Below the pieces are notes generated by a model, which was not told the origin of the DNA, searched no databases, and saw only the letters and a list, made by a program, of their open reading frames with translations. Below are positions 20,601-30,633 of a stretch of 64,000 nucleotides of DNA, piece by piece. The translations under genes were made by a program, and so were the position numbers. Each line of letters starts with the position of its first letter. Position 1 is the first letter of the stretch. The stretch is from Zygnema cylindricum (lineage: Eukaryota; Streptophyta; Zygnematophyceae; Zygnematales; Zygnemataceae), in contig JBBHKE010000248.1 in assembly GCA_037447655.1 (NCBI GenBank), forward strand, positions 33,501 through 97,500, written 5' to 3'.

Positions 20601-23600
20601 CATGTTGAAGCTTTTTTTAGATTCACACGACCTCATCGATGGTTTTTTGTCTTTTTTCTGTTCTTAATAATAAGCTTTTCACTTTCTAAGTTTTTTTCAA
20701 AGGCATTTTTAAAGCTTTTGAAGAGTTTTTTTTAGAGTTTGTAGAGTCTTTTTAAGGTTTTTTAGGATCAATAATTTGAGATTTTTCGGGGGAATGCAAA
20801 AAAAAAAGTCTCTTGGTGAGAAGGGAGAGGCTTGGCCAGTAAGTCTTCTGACAGAGGACTATCCAAGGGTTTTTTTTATTTTGTTTTAGTGTTCTCTAGA
20901 GTTAATAATTTGAGCTTTTTTTCTAATGGTTTTTTAGGGTTTTTTTAATTTTATTTTAGTGTTCTCTAGAGAATAATTTGAGTTTTTTTTGGGATGATGC
21001 AGAGAAATAAGTCTTCTGGTGAGAATGGAGAGGCTTGGTCACGAAGTCATCCTGACAGAGGACCTTATGACTCTCCTCGTTTAGTAATGTCTTTAAGAGA
21101 TTTTGCGGACAATCCAATTGTAAGGGACACTATCGAAAATGGGGGTACAATGCAGGTATAATTTCTCTTCCCTCCCCTCCCGGCTGTCCCCTTCCTTCCC
21201 CTCCCGTCCCCTCTCTTCCCGTCCCCTTCCCTCCTCTCCTTCTCTCCTCTCTTTCCTCTCCTTGTCATTCTTCTGTTCGTCTCTCCTTTTCGTTCTCCTT
21301 CTCCTTCTCCTTCTCTCCTCTCCTTCTGCTAATGTTACATAATGCCTCTAATTAGTAAAACCCTTAAAAACCCTGAAAAATAAAAGAATATTCCGGATTA
21401 TGGAACTCTTGTTATATTATGTTTATAACTATTGTCTCTAATTATCGTCTCCTAAATTACTGTCTCTCTAGTTATTATGACTCTAGATATTGTATCTCTA
21501 GTTATAATTATTGTGTCTCTAGTTATTGTGTCTCTAATCTTTATATGAAATAGCCATTCCGTCCAAATACTTCTTTTCTCGTTTGTTCGATTTGCACCTA
21601 ATTTTGTTTTGGATGGACATTAAGTACAAAATTAAAAGGAAGAAAGGAAGATAAAAAGGTGTATACCAATTCATGTACTGAAAAAGGGGCATATGTTTGT
21701 ATAGTTCATACTCTTTTCCTTCAGTGACAATTATAGTCCACAGTATTTTTTGTCTATGGCTCAGAAAACTACATTGTTCGTTGCTGTTAGTGTTAATGTC
21801 TCTAATTCAATTGATTGGTTTTTGACCCAAAAGCGTAAATTAGTGTTTATAACACTATTTGGTTAAGTGGCTCATAATGAACCACATGGCAAAACATAAT
21901 TTAGTGTAGTCAGTTTTACTTAAGTGTTAACATTAATAATTCACTAACTCTAATGGCGATGGGCGTTGTAGTGTTTTTATTCAGTATGGTTTAGAATAAA
22001 TTCAGTCATAAGTTATGACTCTATTAAAGTTTTACCTTTGTTTTGAGGTAAATCATACAATTTGTACAGCTTTTTTAGTAATTGTACATACGGTTAGTCG
22101 CAAAACTGTGTGGTTCACTCTTAACATGAGGCTAAATTTCTCCTGCCTTATTAGTCTATGAGAGTTGTACACCTTTCACCACTAATTAGTTTTAACCGCT
22201 TTATTCTGGACTTAAGTCCGTTTCATGGCTTAATAGGTAGATAAAATAATATCTGGTTTGGTAAAAGATGTGCCCGATTTGAAAACATTACACTTGGAAT
22301 TGCATGAACCGGCATTATTATTTTGCAAATAAAATATTTACAACATCTGATATAAAAAAGGACAAAACTGATCCGAGATTGTAGTTCAAAAGTACACCGT
22401 GAATCGTTTTTAGCGTTAATAACGCTAATTCGGCGCCCCCCAAATTTTGACCCTCGAACCTAAAATAGAGTTAATTGTTTTTTTTTTGTTAATATAAGTA
22501 CTGTTTAATTATCGTTAATAATTTTTATTTGAACAGTTTTTAAATAGTGTAGTGTACTAAATGTGTCAGTCCGTACTAAAATTGCTCGTTATTTCGTACA
22601 ATCGCAAAGAAAGAGTGTCGGGCAAAGGCGTTGACGGGCGAAAGTGAGTGCGTCGACACGAAAAAGCGCAGGCAGTTCTGATTCCTACTGATAAAGACGG
22701 GGGAAAATCATGCGAACCTGTTCACACATGTTCAAACGTCGATTATGTGAACACAGGGTATAACAGCTACACCGCGAATCGCTATTAGCGTAGAATTTTT
22801 TTTAGCGTATAAAAATAATTACCGTTTTTAACGCTAATTGGGAATTTGAAAATTTTCAAAGAAATCATTTACTCTAATTAGAAATTAGGGTTTTTTTTAA
22901 ATAGTATGGATAATTCTATTTGAGAATTTGGGAAAAATTTGGGGGAACCGAATTAGCGTTCAATATGCTAATAACGATTCGCGGTGTACACTATGGGAAA
23001 AATGTACCCAAATTAGAGTTGTGCATAAATTATAGTTAATTTTTTCTTGGCTAAAGGCCTTGAGCACAAGTTAGAGTTAATAACATTAATTGTTTTTTTA
23101 CACTAATTATTTCTTAACACTCATAGCAAGCCTACAGTCTGACGAGTATGTACGGAGAAAAATGAGTTTAAAGGCTGAAGAAAACAGTAACACTAATAAC
23201 AATCTGACGTGTAATTTGCAATACCTTTTTTAGTTTAAAGTTCACATCAAAATATTGATTTTTTAAAACCATCCATAGACAATAATAGCATCATTGCTGA
23301 TTATTGGCTATGCAAACGGTACAAAATGAAAACCCTTATTCGAGAAGCAGAAAAATGAAAAGCTGATTACATTAGTGTAAAACGCTCGTAGTGTAACTAG
23401 CTAGTTTAAATAAATTTCTACAATTTAAATATATATTGCAGAGTTTGAAGCAGCATGCAAGTAGAAGCCGTGTTGCGGATATTTTTTCCTGCATAATGTT
23501 GTGTCCGTTTCCAGAAACCATCCAAGAACAGATCCTGAGCAGAAAACAACAAAAAATGTGACTCTATTATGAGAGAGAATATGGAAAACTGAAAATGCAA

Positions 23601-26600
23601 TATTGTTACATGAGTGTGAAATGCTTTTTGTGCATGTGGTCGGGAGAGGGAGAGGGAGAGGGAGAGGGAGAGGGAGAGGGAGAGAGGGAGAGGGAGAGGG
23701 AGAGGGAGAGGGAGAGGGAGTGTGGTCGGGAGAGGGAGAGGGAGAAGTTATCGAAATAAACAATATTTCTTGAATATGAACCTTTTACAGGTCGCGGGAC
23801 TGACGAACTACTCGTGTGTCGAGGATGCAAATCTTATGAGAAAATGTGCCGTGACATATAAAGACATGGGGGACCTGGTATTGGAGGTGGCCAAGGTGAG
23901 AGGATAATTTTAAACTGAAAAACAAAGAGAGGGAGAGAGGGAGAGGGAGAGGAGAGGATAACAAGATCCTACCAATCGAATGATGTTCTCTACCGATCTT
24001 TTTCTAACTTGAACTTTTCCTGACCTTTTCTGTTTTTGTTTTTTTCTCTAACTTTTGTTTCCTGTTTTTAAACTTTTGGGGTCTTTCTAGGCGAGACTGG
24101 ATCGAATGTTGTATGTGGGCCTCACAGAATCGCATAAGGACTCGGCGCGGCTTTTTGCCCACGTTATCGGCCTCCCTCTTTCCTCTCGTGCCCAAATTAT
24201 GCCTTGTAAGTTTCAACGTTTTATTCTTTCATAACGTAAAAGTTTGAGTAATTATTTTTATATTGTTAGTTTTCAAGGAAGTATTCAGCCTCCCTCTCTC
24301 CTCTCGTACCTTCATTATGCCTTGTAAGCTTTAATGTTTATACTTTAATATAAGTACAGATATGAAATACTTTCTTACTATATTTTCCGAAGGAAATTCT
24401 TTGCTGAAGTTATGTCGTGTAAGTTTAAATATTTCTTTTCATAGTGTTAGTTTTGGAAGAAAATTATCACTCTCCCTCTCTCTTTTCTCTTGTCCAAATT
24501 ATGCCTTGTAATATTTATTGTTTGTTTTTATACTTAAGTTATTCGAAGGCCCGAAAGTTTGAATATTTGTTCTTTCGTTTGGTATTATTCTAAGGCTTGT
24601 ATGTTTAAATATTTATTTACAAGCTTTTTGTATATGAAGGAAGTAATTGATCTTCCTCTTTAGATCTGTACCCAAATTAAGAAAATTTATTCCATTGCTT
24701 ATTTATGTCAAGGAGATTTTGTGATCAAATTACGACTTGTAGGTTTGAATATCTATTTAGAGCTTTCTTAGATTTTTTTTGGTGTTTTTTAGATGCGTCT
24801 TTATACTTTTAATTCCCTAAAGGAATCTTTCTTTTCCACGCTATTAGTGGTCAGTAGTTAAGCTCCAATTTTCCGTTATTTTCCAAGTTTTTGTTGTCTC
24901 TGTCTATCTCGGTTAATAGGTAAAGCTTATGAAAGTTTACATAATAATACTATTTTCTCCAGGCCTTAACACAGTTTTGTTTTTCTGTTCTTTTTTCTTC
25001 TTGTTTTTTTTTTTTTTGTTTAATTTCCAGCCCACCATCACCCCCGTATGACGGCCGCCGACGTTCGAGCCATGGTGGACCGGAGGCAGATGCTCCGGAG
25101 GGAGGAGGGGAGGGGGAGAAGGAGGGATAGGAGGAGGTTTAGTACAAAAAGGAGGTTGGCACAATATCTTCAACATCACCAACATTCCGCGGACGCCGTA
25201 AACCCTAAACTCTAAAACCTAAACCTTGTAAAGGAGTTGTAAGGGTTTTTTAGAGTTTTTCTGGGTTTTTTGGGAATGGAGGGAAGGAAGGGGGGGAGGG
25301 GAGTTAGTGGCAAAAGGTCTTTGGGTCAACATCTCCAATAATCCTGAGACTCTTTGAGGACTGAAAAACCTTTTTTTTCTCAAGTTTTTAAGGATTTTTC
25401 ATGGTCAATCTAGGATTTTGTGGCAAATTTGGTAGAGATTTCTCACGATGTTTTTTCTTTCTTGGAGAGGGAGAGGGAGAGGATAAGGGGAGTTTAAGTG
25501 CTTCTCATTCCTTTTGTTTTGCAACCCTTAAATCTTTGAGGATAATGTTCATAAGAATACTAACTACTGAAATGAGAGCTTCAGGGAAAAAGAGTTTCTT
25601 CCTTGCCTCCTTTTTCTTCACCTCTTTTCTCCTCTTCTTGACTCTTACCTGCTCCAATCTCTGTTTCTTTGTCTCTTTCACTCTCCTCACACTTTCCCTT
25701 TCTTTTCTCTCTATCCCTCTCTCTCCCTTGCCCTCTAACCCAGCCTGTGTTCTGTCTTTCTCTCTCTTCATACTTACTCTCTCTGTTTTCTTTTCCTCTT
25801 TCTCCCTCTTGTTCACTGCCCTCTCCCTCTGCACCAGCCTGGCGTAACTCTCCTCCAGCACTACCACCGGTGTGTGGCGATGCAGAGAGGAAGATATAAG
25901 ACTCGGAGGACTCAGGCTCTCCAAACCATCTCTCCCATCACTTTTTCATATGAGGTAAGACTCTTTCCTTCTCTGTTTCCTTCTCGGTTTGCTTCTCCGT
26001 TTCCTTCTCCCTTTCCTTCTCCCTTTCCTTCTCTTTTTCCTTCTCTTTTTCCTTCTCCCTTTCCTTCTCAGTTTCCTTCCTCGTTTCCTTCTCCCTTTCC
26101 TTCTCCGTTTCCTTCTCCGCTTCCCTCTCCGTTTCTTTCTCCTTTTCCTTCTCCCTTTCCTTCTCCGTCTCCTTCTCCGCTTCCTTATCCCTTCCCCTCT
26201 CCGTCTCCTTCACCCTTTCCTTCTCCATTTCCTTCTCCTTTTCCTTCTCTCTTTCCTCCCCCATCTCTTTCTCCGTTTGTTTCTCCCTTTCCTTCTCCGT
26301 TTCCTACTCCCCTTTTCCTTCTCTGTTTCCTTCTCCCTTTCCTTCTTTCTTTCCTTCTCCGTCTCCTTCTCCGTTTCCTTCTCTGTTTCCTTCTCCACTT
26401 CCTTCAAAACCCACTCTTCTTTTTGTTTCAAAGTTTGTCACCAGAAAAAAAAAAAAAAAAAACAAGAACCTCACTGATTGAGATAGTTTCTTTAGCTTAC
26501 TTAAAACAAAACCTTGTCAGTTTTTATGTCAGTTTTTAAGAATGTCAGTTTTGTTTATGTCAGTTTTATGTCAGTTCTTAAGAAAGTCGTTTTCAATTTA

Positions 26601-28324
26601 TCAGTATTTATGTATGTCCGTTTTTATGGTTGTCAGTTTTTGTGTCATTTTTCATGTCAGGTTTTAGTCTGTCGTTAGATGAAAGAATAAGGAAAAGCTT
26701 TAGTGAACATTACAAGGAAAAATCATAGATTGTCCCATTGAAATGTGACCATGGGATTTTGCAGGAACGGAAAAAAATTCCGAAAGAGTTTATAGACGAA
26801 CTTCGCGAAAGAAATTGGCTCGATATGGAGCTTCTTCAACATGCTCGCAAAATCTTTGAAAAGAAAATGGTGAGTGAGCAAAAAAGATCAAAAAGGAACA
26901 AAAAAAGTATAAAAAGGATAAAGACAAAATGTTTGTTCTTGAACACGCACGTAAAATCTTAAAAAAAAAGTAAGTGAGCAAATAGACCAAAAGGGGCAAA
27001 AAAGTATGGAAAGAGGATAAAGAAAAAAGAGGATTGTTCTTTGAATCCGTCCGCAAAATCTAAAAAAACAAATGGTGAGTGAGTGAAAAAAAACAAAAAT
27101 ATAATGAAATAGGAAGAAAAGGATAACGAATAAAATAGCTGTTTGAACTCTCTAGGAGAATTTTTAGCGAGGAATAGGTGAGCGATCGATCGGGATAAAG
27201 AAAGGAGAAAATGATAACAAAAAAGGTATAAATAAAAGGACAAAGAGAAGTTTTGATAACAGTCGTGAAATTTTAGCAAAGAGGTTGGGAGTGAGGCTAT
27301 ACTGAGTCACAGTCTACAGTGATAATGGTTTCAACGGAGAGTTGTTCATTTAGATCCTCTAGCTGAAAGGTAAACCTTTATGTGAGTGTAAGACAGACGT
27401 TTTTGTATTAAGAGTGTTTTAAACGTCCCCATAATCAAATTCATTAAGAAAAATCTTTTGATTTAAAATGCGTTTGATTTGAAATTCTTTTGATACCCCT
27501 TTTGTGCACCATTTCAGGCTTTGTATGGCCAAGATTTGGCGAGTGAGGACGAGGAAGACAGAGAAGCCCAATTACAAGCTCAAATCCAAGCCAATAGAAG
27601 TATGGCTATAGAAGAGAGGCTTCAAATGGGGAAACATCACCGTCTTCCAAATGAGGATGATGTCACGCCTCGTGACCCTCGTACTAGGCAACGCCGCGCT
27701 AATTTCGGTGAAAGACATTCAAATTTCGGTGTAAAAGAGAACCCTAATTTTGGTGAACGTGTTGCGACCGAAAACGTCGAACTCGATCCCGCGATAGAGG
27801 ATGAGAGGAAATTACATAAAGAACGAGAAACGGAAGGAGAAGTGAATCGACGACGATGGAATTCTCGGAGAGAAGATGATTTGAATGAAGTTCAAGGAAT
27901 TCATTCAGTCGAAGAGGTGAGATTTACTGGGGAGGCTGTGAGACCAAAATTGGAAATGGGGTTGGGGCAGGAGGAGAGGGAGAAAAGGGAGGAGAGGGAG
28001 GAAGGGGAGAAGAGCGAGAAAGGGGAGGAGAGGGAGAAAGTGGTGAAGAGAGAGAAGAGGGAGAAGGGGAAGAAGCGAGAAGGAAGTTTCGTATGGCAGG
28101 GAAAGGGTAAGGCGAAGAAGAAAGGCAGAGAAACAAGAGGAGGAGTTTGGGCATGGATGAAAAATGAGTGGCTATTTAGTTTAGTGACTGGAGGATTTTT
28201 AGGGGTTTTGGGATTTTTGACTATTTCTGCACTTATATCATTGGTGCAGGGGAGATTTAGTGCAATGAAGAATTTCAGAAGTCATCGGCTTCGACATCGC
28301 GCCGGAAAACGGCCGGGTGAATGA
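16465..28324 (+). CDS. TPST: Tyrosylprotein sulfotransferase, plant type (TPST)
   Basis: A Golgi type I membrane enzyme that transfers sulfate from PAPS to tyrosines of secreted peptides. Modelled exons: 16465-16519, 17447-17618, 18751-18822, 19838-20132, 21003-21155, 23791-23895, 24091-24205, 25031-25197, 25838-25954, 26765-26869, 27518-28324. Phases all agree and there are no stops, giving 720 aa, against about 500 in Arabidopsis. Exon 1 encodes a hydrophobic signal peptide (residues 8-18); it is the least certain exon. The 5'-PAPS site FLHIPRTGGRTYH is at 62-74 and the 3'-PAPS site VRDPTDRLLSSYEF at 130-143. Family stretches CPRSYDMLRFNP, VWPWNYLVP, AGLTN and LDRMLYVGLTE are present. A C-terminal membrane helix at about 670-694 is followed by a basic tail, as in plant TPST. 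The extra length is a Lys/Glu/Arg-rich segment before the helix, mostly in the last exon. Introns are long, pyrimidine-rich and hold degenerate copies of exon ends. Confidence 0.9.
17004..17530 (+). repeat. Tandem copies of TPST exon-2 acceptor region
   Basis: The true exon-2 start (TTGAAAGGTTTTGCAG then AATGTTCATCTTTTTCC, 17432-17525) has a close copy at about 17155-17250 (GAAAGGTTTTGCAGGATGTTCATC) and a more decayed one at about 17004-17105, which ends AGATGGAAAAAATGAA like the true exon. Each copy retains or approximates the polypyrimidine tract and AG. Confidence 0.65.
17600..17800 (+). repeat. Duplicated TPST exon-2 end with (CT)n tract
   Basis: CGTATCATCAATGGTACGGCAA followed by TTCTCTCTCTC (about 17605-17650) spans the exon-2 donor (CAATG|GTACGG). 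A degenerate copy, CCTATCATCAATTGATTGGCAA followed by a CT-rich run, lies at about 17732-17790. Confidence 0.5.
18955..19245 (+). repeat. Intron minisatellite, unit about 65-75 bp
   Basis: Four to five tandem units in TPST intron 3, each containing TTCCATAACTTACC, a CACCTCTCCTTCCCACA-type stretch and ATCTCTTCAGGT. The last motif resembles a splice acceptor, so the array offers repeated cryptic AG sites. Confidence 0.6.
19591..19886 (+). repeat. Duplicated TPST exon-4 acceptor and exon start
   Basis: The true exon-4 start (CTCGCAG|GAAACCCGACTGC then CGTCTCCTTGCGACTCATGA, about 19815-19880) has an upstream copy at about 19600-19665 with nearly the same sequence, including the GCAG acceptor. 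Only a few substitutions separate the copies, so this duplication is recent. The copy would read KPDCCLLATHDD and then leave the family sequence, so it is a decoy. Confidence 0.8.
20108..20325 (+). repeat. Duplicated TPST exon-4 donor region
   Basis: GGAGGACGACGTCTGGGAACGG followed by GTGAGTTTTTCA (the true donor, around 20132) is repeated as GGAGGACGGTGTCTGGGAAAGG then GAGGATTTTTCA at about 20222-20260. In the second copy GTGAG has become GAGGA, so the donor is lost. The downstream intron sequence (TTTTTCAATTTTT, TATATTTT, GGRTGAAA) is duplicated too. Confidence 0.7.
20755..21062 (+). repeat. Duplicated TPST exon-5 acceptor and exon start
   Basis: The true exon-5 start (GGGATGATGCAG|AGAAATAAG, then TCTTCTGGTGAGAATGG, from 21003) has a degenerate copy at about 20794-20866 (GGGGGAATGCAAAAAAAAAAG, then TCTCTTGGTGAGAAGGGAGAGG). 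The intron spacer containing TAGTGTTCTCTAGAG and AATAATTTGAG is also repeated between them. The AG of the copy is destroyed by A-runs. Confidence 0.65.
22393..22560. mobile_element. F-family element, left part
   Basis: It begins TACACCGTGAATCGTTTTTAGC and is homologous to the start of the element at 32063 (both have CTAATTCGG and end near TTTAAATAGTGT). It lies directly next to GTAGTTCAAAAGTA, a remnant of a family C terminal repeat. No right inverted repeat was found. Confidence 0.5.
22768..22988. mobile_element. Complete F-family TA-flanked MITE, 221 bp
   Basis: Terminal repeats are TACACCGCGAATCGCTATTAGC and the inverse of TACACCGCGAATCGTTATTAGC, with TA at both edges. It lies in TPST intron 5. 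The interior includes AACGCTAATTGGGAATTTGA, shared with the element at 1174 and its copy near 45290. Confidence 0.8.
24165..24770 (+). repeat. Multiple degenerate copies of TPST exon-7 end and donor
   Basis: The exon-7 tail CCTCCCTCTTTCCTCTCGTG, then CCCAAATTATGCCTT|GTAAGT (24171-24212), recurs at about 24290-24330 (CCTCCCTCTCTCCTCTCGTA, ATTATGCCTTGTAAGC) and 24473-24515 (CTCCCTCTCTCTTTTCTC, CAAATTATGCCTTGTAA). Weaker traces are at about 24412, 24590, 24655 and 24727 (CTTGTA or CGTGTAAG words followed by GTTTRAATAT). The closer copies keep an intact GTAAG. Confidence 0.7.
25962..26410 (+). repeat. Polypyrimidine TTCCTTCTCCCT array in TPST intron 9
   Basis: About 450 bases of a near-perfect pyrimidine repeat with a 6/12-bp period (CTTTCCTTCTCC) follow directly on the exon-9 donor. 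Long open frames through it (Phe/Pro/Ser or Glu/Lys) are composition artefacts. Confidence 0.85.
26835..27300 (+). repeat. Four degenerate copies of TPST exon-10 end and donor
   Basis: The exon-10 tail CGCAAAATCTTTGAAAAGAA then AATG|GTGAGTGAGCAAAA (26845-26885) recurs at about 26947-26985 (CGTAAAATCTTAAAAAAAAAG, TAAGTGAGCAAA), 27047-27090 (CGCAAAATCTAAAAAAACAA, ATGGTGAGTGAG), 27150-27190 (AATTTTTAGCGAGGAATAGG, TGAGCGA) and 27262-27295. The second of these keeps an intact ATG|GTGAGTGAG donor. Confidence 0.7.
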
Positions 28325-28640
28325 GGGAGGGGAGGGAGAGGGAGAGAGCGAGAAAGAGGGAGAGCGTGGAAGAGGGAGAGAATGGAAGAGGGGAGATGAA
28401 GAGGGGGAAGAAACGTCCTTGTGAATGAGGCAAAGGAGAGAGAGAGGGAGAGAAAGGGAGGAAGGGAGAAGGAGAGAAAGCAAAAGAGAGGGGGAGAGGA
28501 AGAGGCGAGGGAATGCGAGAGCGAAGGTGGAGAAAGAGAGAGAGCGTAAGGGAGAGAGCGAAGGAGAGAATGAGAGGGAGAAAGAGAAAAAAGGAGAGGC
28601 AGAGAGTCAGAGGGAGGAAGCAAGAGGGAGAGAAAGCGGC
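28325..28640. repeat. GA-rich low-complexity tract after TPST
   Basis: GAGAGGGAGAG-type purine sequence starts immediately after the TPST stop codon, presumably in its 3' UTR. The frames in it have only low-complexity composition. Confidence 0.7.
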
Positions 28641-28959
28641 AGATCGCTTATTTATAATTTGAATATGTCTTTAATGTGTCTTTCAAGAAAGAGTTAGTAG
28701 AAATAATTTCCAAAAATTTAAGCAGTAATGGTGTACTTTTTTTCGAAGGGAAATTTTGGAGTACTTGGGTAGGCCATTTTTTCAAAAGCTTTGAACTTTT
28801 TTTTTTTTACTATTTTCCCCTTTATCAATTATGTATTCATTTACTTTATTATAATGTTAACAGGAAAGCACATATCCTAAACGTTCGAAAAATTCCTTTG
28901 TGATATGTATTGATTGAGTTTTTTCTTTCCCTTGGCTGGGTGTTGTGTGGTTGTCTCAT
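28641..28959. other. Intergenic, unassigned
   Basis: AT-rich sequence between the purine tract and the TGATGTCTTA satellite. No gene or repeat recognised. Confidence 0.4.
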
Positions 28960-30200
28960 TGTCTCATGCCTGAAGACGTGTCTTATAATGTCTCATGATG
29001 TCTTAGGATGGCTGATGATGTGTCTTATAATGTCTTATGATGTCTTAAGATGTCTCTAGATGTGTCAAATGATGTCTCCTGATGTCTGATGATGTGTATA
29101 TATTGTCACATGGTGTTTTATGATGTCTTACAATGTCTTATGATGGCTTATGATGTCTTATGATGTCTCATGAAGTCTTAAGATGTTTGATGATGTGCCT
29201 TATAATGTGTGATGACGCCTGATGATGTGTCTTATGACGGCTTACGGTGTGTTATAATGTCTTATGATGTCTTAGGATGTCTAATGATGTGTTTTATGAC
29301 GTCTTAATGTATCGTATGATGGCTTATGATGCCTGATGATGTGCCTTATGATGGCGTATGATGTCCGATGATGTGTCTTGTAATGTCTCATGATGTCTTA
29401 TGATGTCTTCGGATGTCATTTGATTTTCATGATGTCTTATGATGTCTTTTTATATCTGATGATGTGACTTATAATGTCCCATAATGTCTTACGATGTTTT
29501 ATGATGTCTCGTGGTGGCTTATGATGTCTTAAGATGTCTTATAATGTCTTTTGATGTTTGACGATGTGACTTATAATGTCTCATGTTGTCTTCTGATGTC
29601 TTAGGATGTCATTTGATTTTTATGATGTCTTATGATGTCCTTTGATATGATGTGACTTATAATGTCCCATGAGGTCTTATGATGTCTTAGAATGTCTTTT
29701 GATGTCTGATGATGTGACTTATAATGTCTCATGTTGTCTTATGATGTGGTACAATCTCCTATGATGTCCTATGATGTGTCTTATGATGTCGGACGATGTC
29801 TGATGGTGTGGATTATGATGTCTTATGATGTTTGATGATGTGTATTGTGATGTCTTTTGATGTCCGATGATGTGTCTTATAAATGTCTCGTGATGTCTTA
29901 AGATGCCTCACGTTGTCTTATGACATCTTATGATGACTTATGATGTCTAATTATGTCCCATGAAGTCGGATGATGTCGTAAGATGTCTTAAGATGTTTGA
30001 TGATGTGTCTCGTGATGTTTTATGATGTCTTATGATGGTTTATGATGTCGTGTAATGTCGCATGATGTCTTAGGATGTTTGATGATGTCTGATGATGTCT
30101 CTTATGACCTCTTATGATGGCTTACGTTGATGGATGATTTGTCTAATGGTTATTTTGCGATGGCCCATGATATCATATGATGTCCTACATGATATGATCG
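28960..30200. repeat. Satellite with TGATGTCTTA-type unit, about 1.2 kb
   Basis: Tandem 10-11 bp units (TGATGTCTTA, TGATGTGTCTTATAA and variants) run for about 1.2 kb. Higher-order blocks containing GTCTTATAATGTC recur. There is no coding capacity. Confidence 0.85.
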
Positions 30201-30633
30201 ACACACTCTCTAGACACTTATTTAAAACTTCGCTCTCTTGACAATGTTGAACCGTTAGTGAAGGCGCAAATGTGCGCACATCAAACAATAACACGAAACA
30301 TAGCACAGAGTACAAAAGTATTACATTGACCAATAAACAACTCTGCACAAATAATCAGTTAGACGCTAAGTGAAAAAAAAAACAATACAAATGAACCGAA
30401 CTAAACCGACCGATTCACTAAAGCGCTAAATCAGATTTTGCAAATGTACGCAACACAATGATTGCTTATGTTTAACAATGTCTTGTTTCATGATGCATTT
30501 ATCTTATCCAAGAATAATGTACATGTTATATTTCTTCATTATCTATTGTATTACATTTAACGGGGTAGGAGTTTTGTTTGCGGCCCAATTTGCTTGTAAA
30601 ATGAAAATCTGTGAATGTTTGGTCTTTTTTTAC
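30201..30633. other. Intergenic, unassigned
   Basis: AT-rich DNA between the satellite and the fold-back element. No gene or repeat recognised. Confidence 0.4.

Larger units (their letters stand above)
21156..23790 (+). other. TPST intron 5 with transposon insertions
   Basis: A 2.6-kb intron. It begins with a CCTCTC-rich tract (21165-21325). F-family material follows: one left end at 22393 (TACACCGTGAATCG) and one complete copy at 22768-22988. A GAGAGG array occupies 23641-23750. No exon-like conserved sequence was seen inside. Confidence 0.55.

Noticed and set aside
25874-26539. Long Pro/Phe/Ser-rich open frame
   Set aside because: Composition artefact of the polypyrimidine array in TPST intron 9.
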